Of a stretch of 13,913 nucleotides of DNA, positions 13,591 through 13,913 are shown piece after piece. The DNA is from Nitrososphaerales archaeon TH1920 (GTDB lineage Archaea > Thermoproteota > Nitrososphaeria > Nitrososphaerales > Nitrososphaeraceae). A program made the position numbers and the translations under genes. A model generated the notes under the pieces. That model did not search any database and was not told the DNA's origin. It saw only the letters and a program-made list of their open reading frames with translations. The stretch spans positions 1-13,913 of the forward strand of contig JAATVM010000010.1 in NCBI GenBank assembly GCA_014523495.1. Direction: 5' to 3'. Within the stretch, counting starts at the first letter, position 1. Each line of letters begins with the position of its first letter.

Positions 13591-13913
13591 GTGTTTAGGC
13601 AAAATTCATATTCTTTCGCACTGGTTTTGTCAATTATTTTGATTTTTTCGTCCACTATTTTTCCTTTTTCGAATTTTCCTACATTTGGTCAAGCTCCTGC
13701 AACTCACATTTCTAGTGAGCAATATGATAAGATAAAAAATTGCACAACTGATCTGAGTAAGAAACCTACTTCGATAGAGTATCTAACTTATTTCAATTGT
13801 GGGCATGTTTCAAAAGATGAAAGTGGAAGAACGGTAAGACAGTTCACACTTATCGTTCAGGAAAATCAAAAGATACCTATTTCTTATGAAGGACATATTT
13901 TTGACGGATGGAC
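13591..13913 (+). CDS. Secreted protein, N-terminal part (runs off the window)
   Basis: The open frame from GTG 13591 has no stop before the window ends, giving at least 107 aa. An in-frame TAA at 13585-13587 lies two codons upstream, and a TATA box at 13561-13570 sits at the leaderless distance, so GTG is the start. The N-terminus is a clear signal peptide: FRQN, then a hydrophobic core (about residues 8-27), then possible cleavage after FGQA (residue 35). The mature part has two cysteines (C51 and C70, in KNCTTD and FNCGH) that could form a disulfide, and strand-rich sequence (RQFTLIVQENQKIPISYEGH). The family is not recognised and the C-terminal part is not visible. Confidence 0.75.
   Translation, partial: MFRQNSYSFALVLSIILIFSSTIFPFSNFPTFGQAPATHISSEQYDKIKNCTTDLSKKPTSIEYLTYFNCGHVSKDESGRTVRQFTLIVQENQKIPISYEGHIFDGW

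Overview
The window is AT-rich archaeal chromosome. Ribosomal proteins S27e and L44e, a CobY-type (archaeal) cobinamide guanylyltransferase, a two-domain Sua5, and a Rieske/cytochrome b/anchored blue-copper set together point to an ammonia-oxidizing member of the Nitrososphaerota (Thaumarchaeota). The low GC would suit a Nitrosopumilus- or Nitrosocosmicus-like lineage; the genus is an inference. Many genes have a TATA-like box about 23-34 nt before the start codon and no clear Shine-Dalgarno sequence, which fits mostly leaderless transcription.

Layout: (1) 5-2359 (+), a tight late-cobalamin operon, cbiB-cobS-cobY, for closing and loading the nucleotide loop. (2) 2343-2832 (-), rpl44e-rps27e, running convergently into cobY with a 17-bp overlap. 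(3) 3013-3622 (+), a 45-aa one-helix membrane protein and a FlK-like hotdog thioesterase. (4) 3766-6569 (+), a respiratory module: Tat-exported Rieske protein, overlapping fused cytochrome b with two extra helices and a long Pro/Ser/Thr tail, and a membrane-anchored amicyanin-like cupredoxin. This looks like complex III and a copper electron carrier. (5) 6685-7622 (-), a small possibly arrestin-like beta protein and an exported DUF192 protein. (6) 7835-8565 (+), a bioD whose P-loop frame has no usable start codon; one base in a T tract would restore it. (7) 8567-9622 (-), Sua5 for tRNA t6A. (8) 9780-10136 (+), a small winged-helix regulator with a palindrome in its own promoter, followed by two small membrane/secreted proteins on the minus strand (10168-10932).

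From about 10930 the character changes. A long gene-poor, T-tract-rich stretch holds three mini-ORFs, then an Lrp/AsnC-like regulator (11666-12160), then 1.2 kb of decaying coding sequence. The clearest piece is a gene of about 285 codons (12490-13346) broken by one frameshift and one in-frame TGA but still carrying a promoter-like box and a terminator-like end. The window closes with the start of a secreted protein (13591 onward, GTG start, signal peptide) whose promoter carries a symmetric dyad just upstream of the TATA box.

I see no tRNA, rRNA, CRISPR array, IS element or recognisable integrase. The most unusual material is the broken bioD start, the decayed 12-13 kb locus and the two putative operators. 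None of it amounts to a clearly new system.
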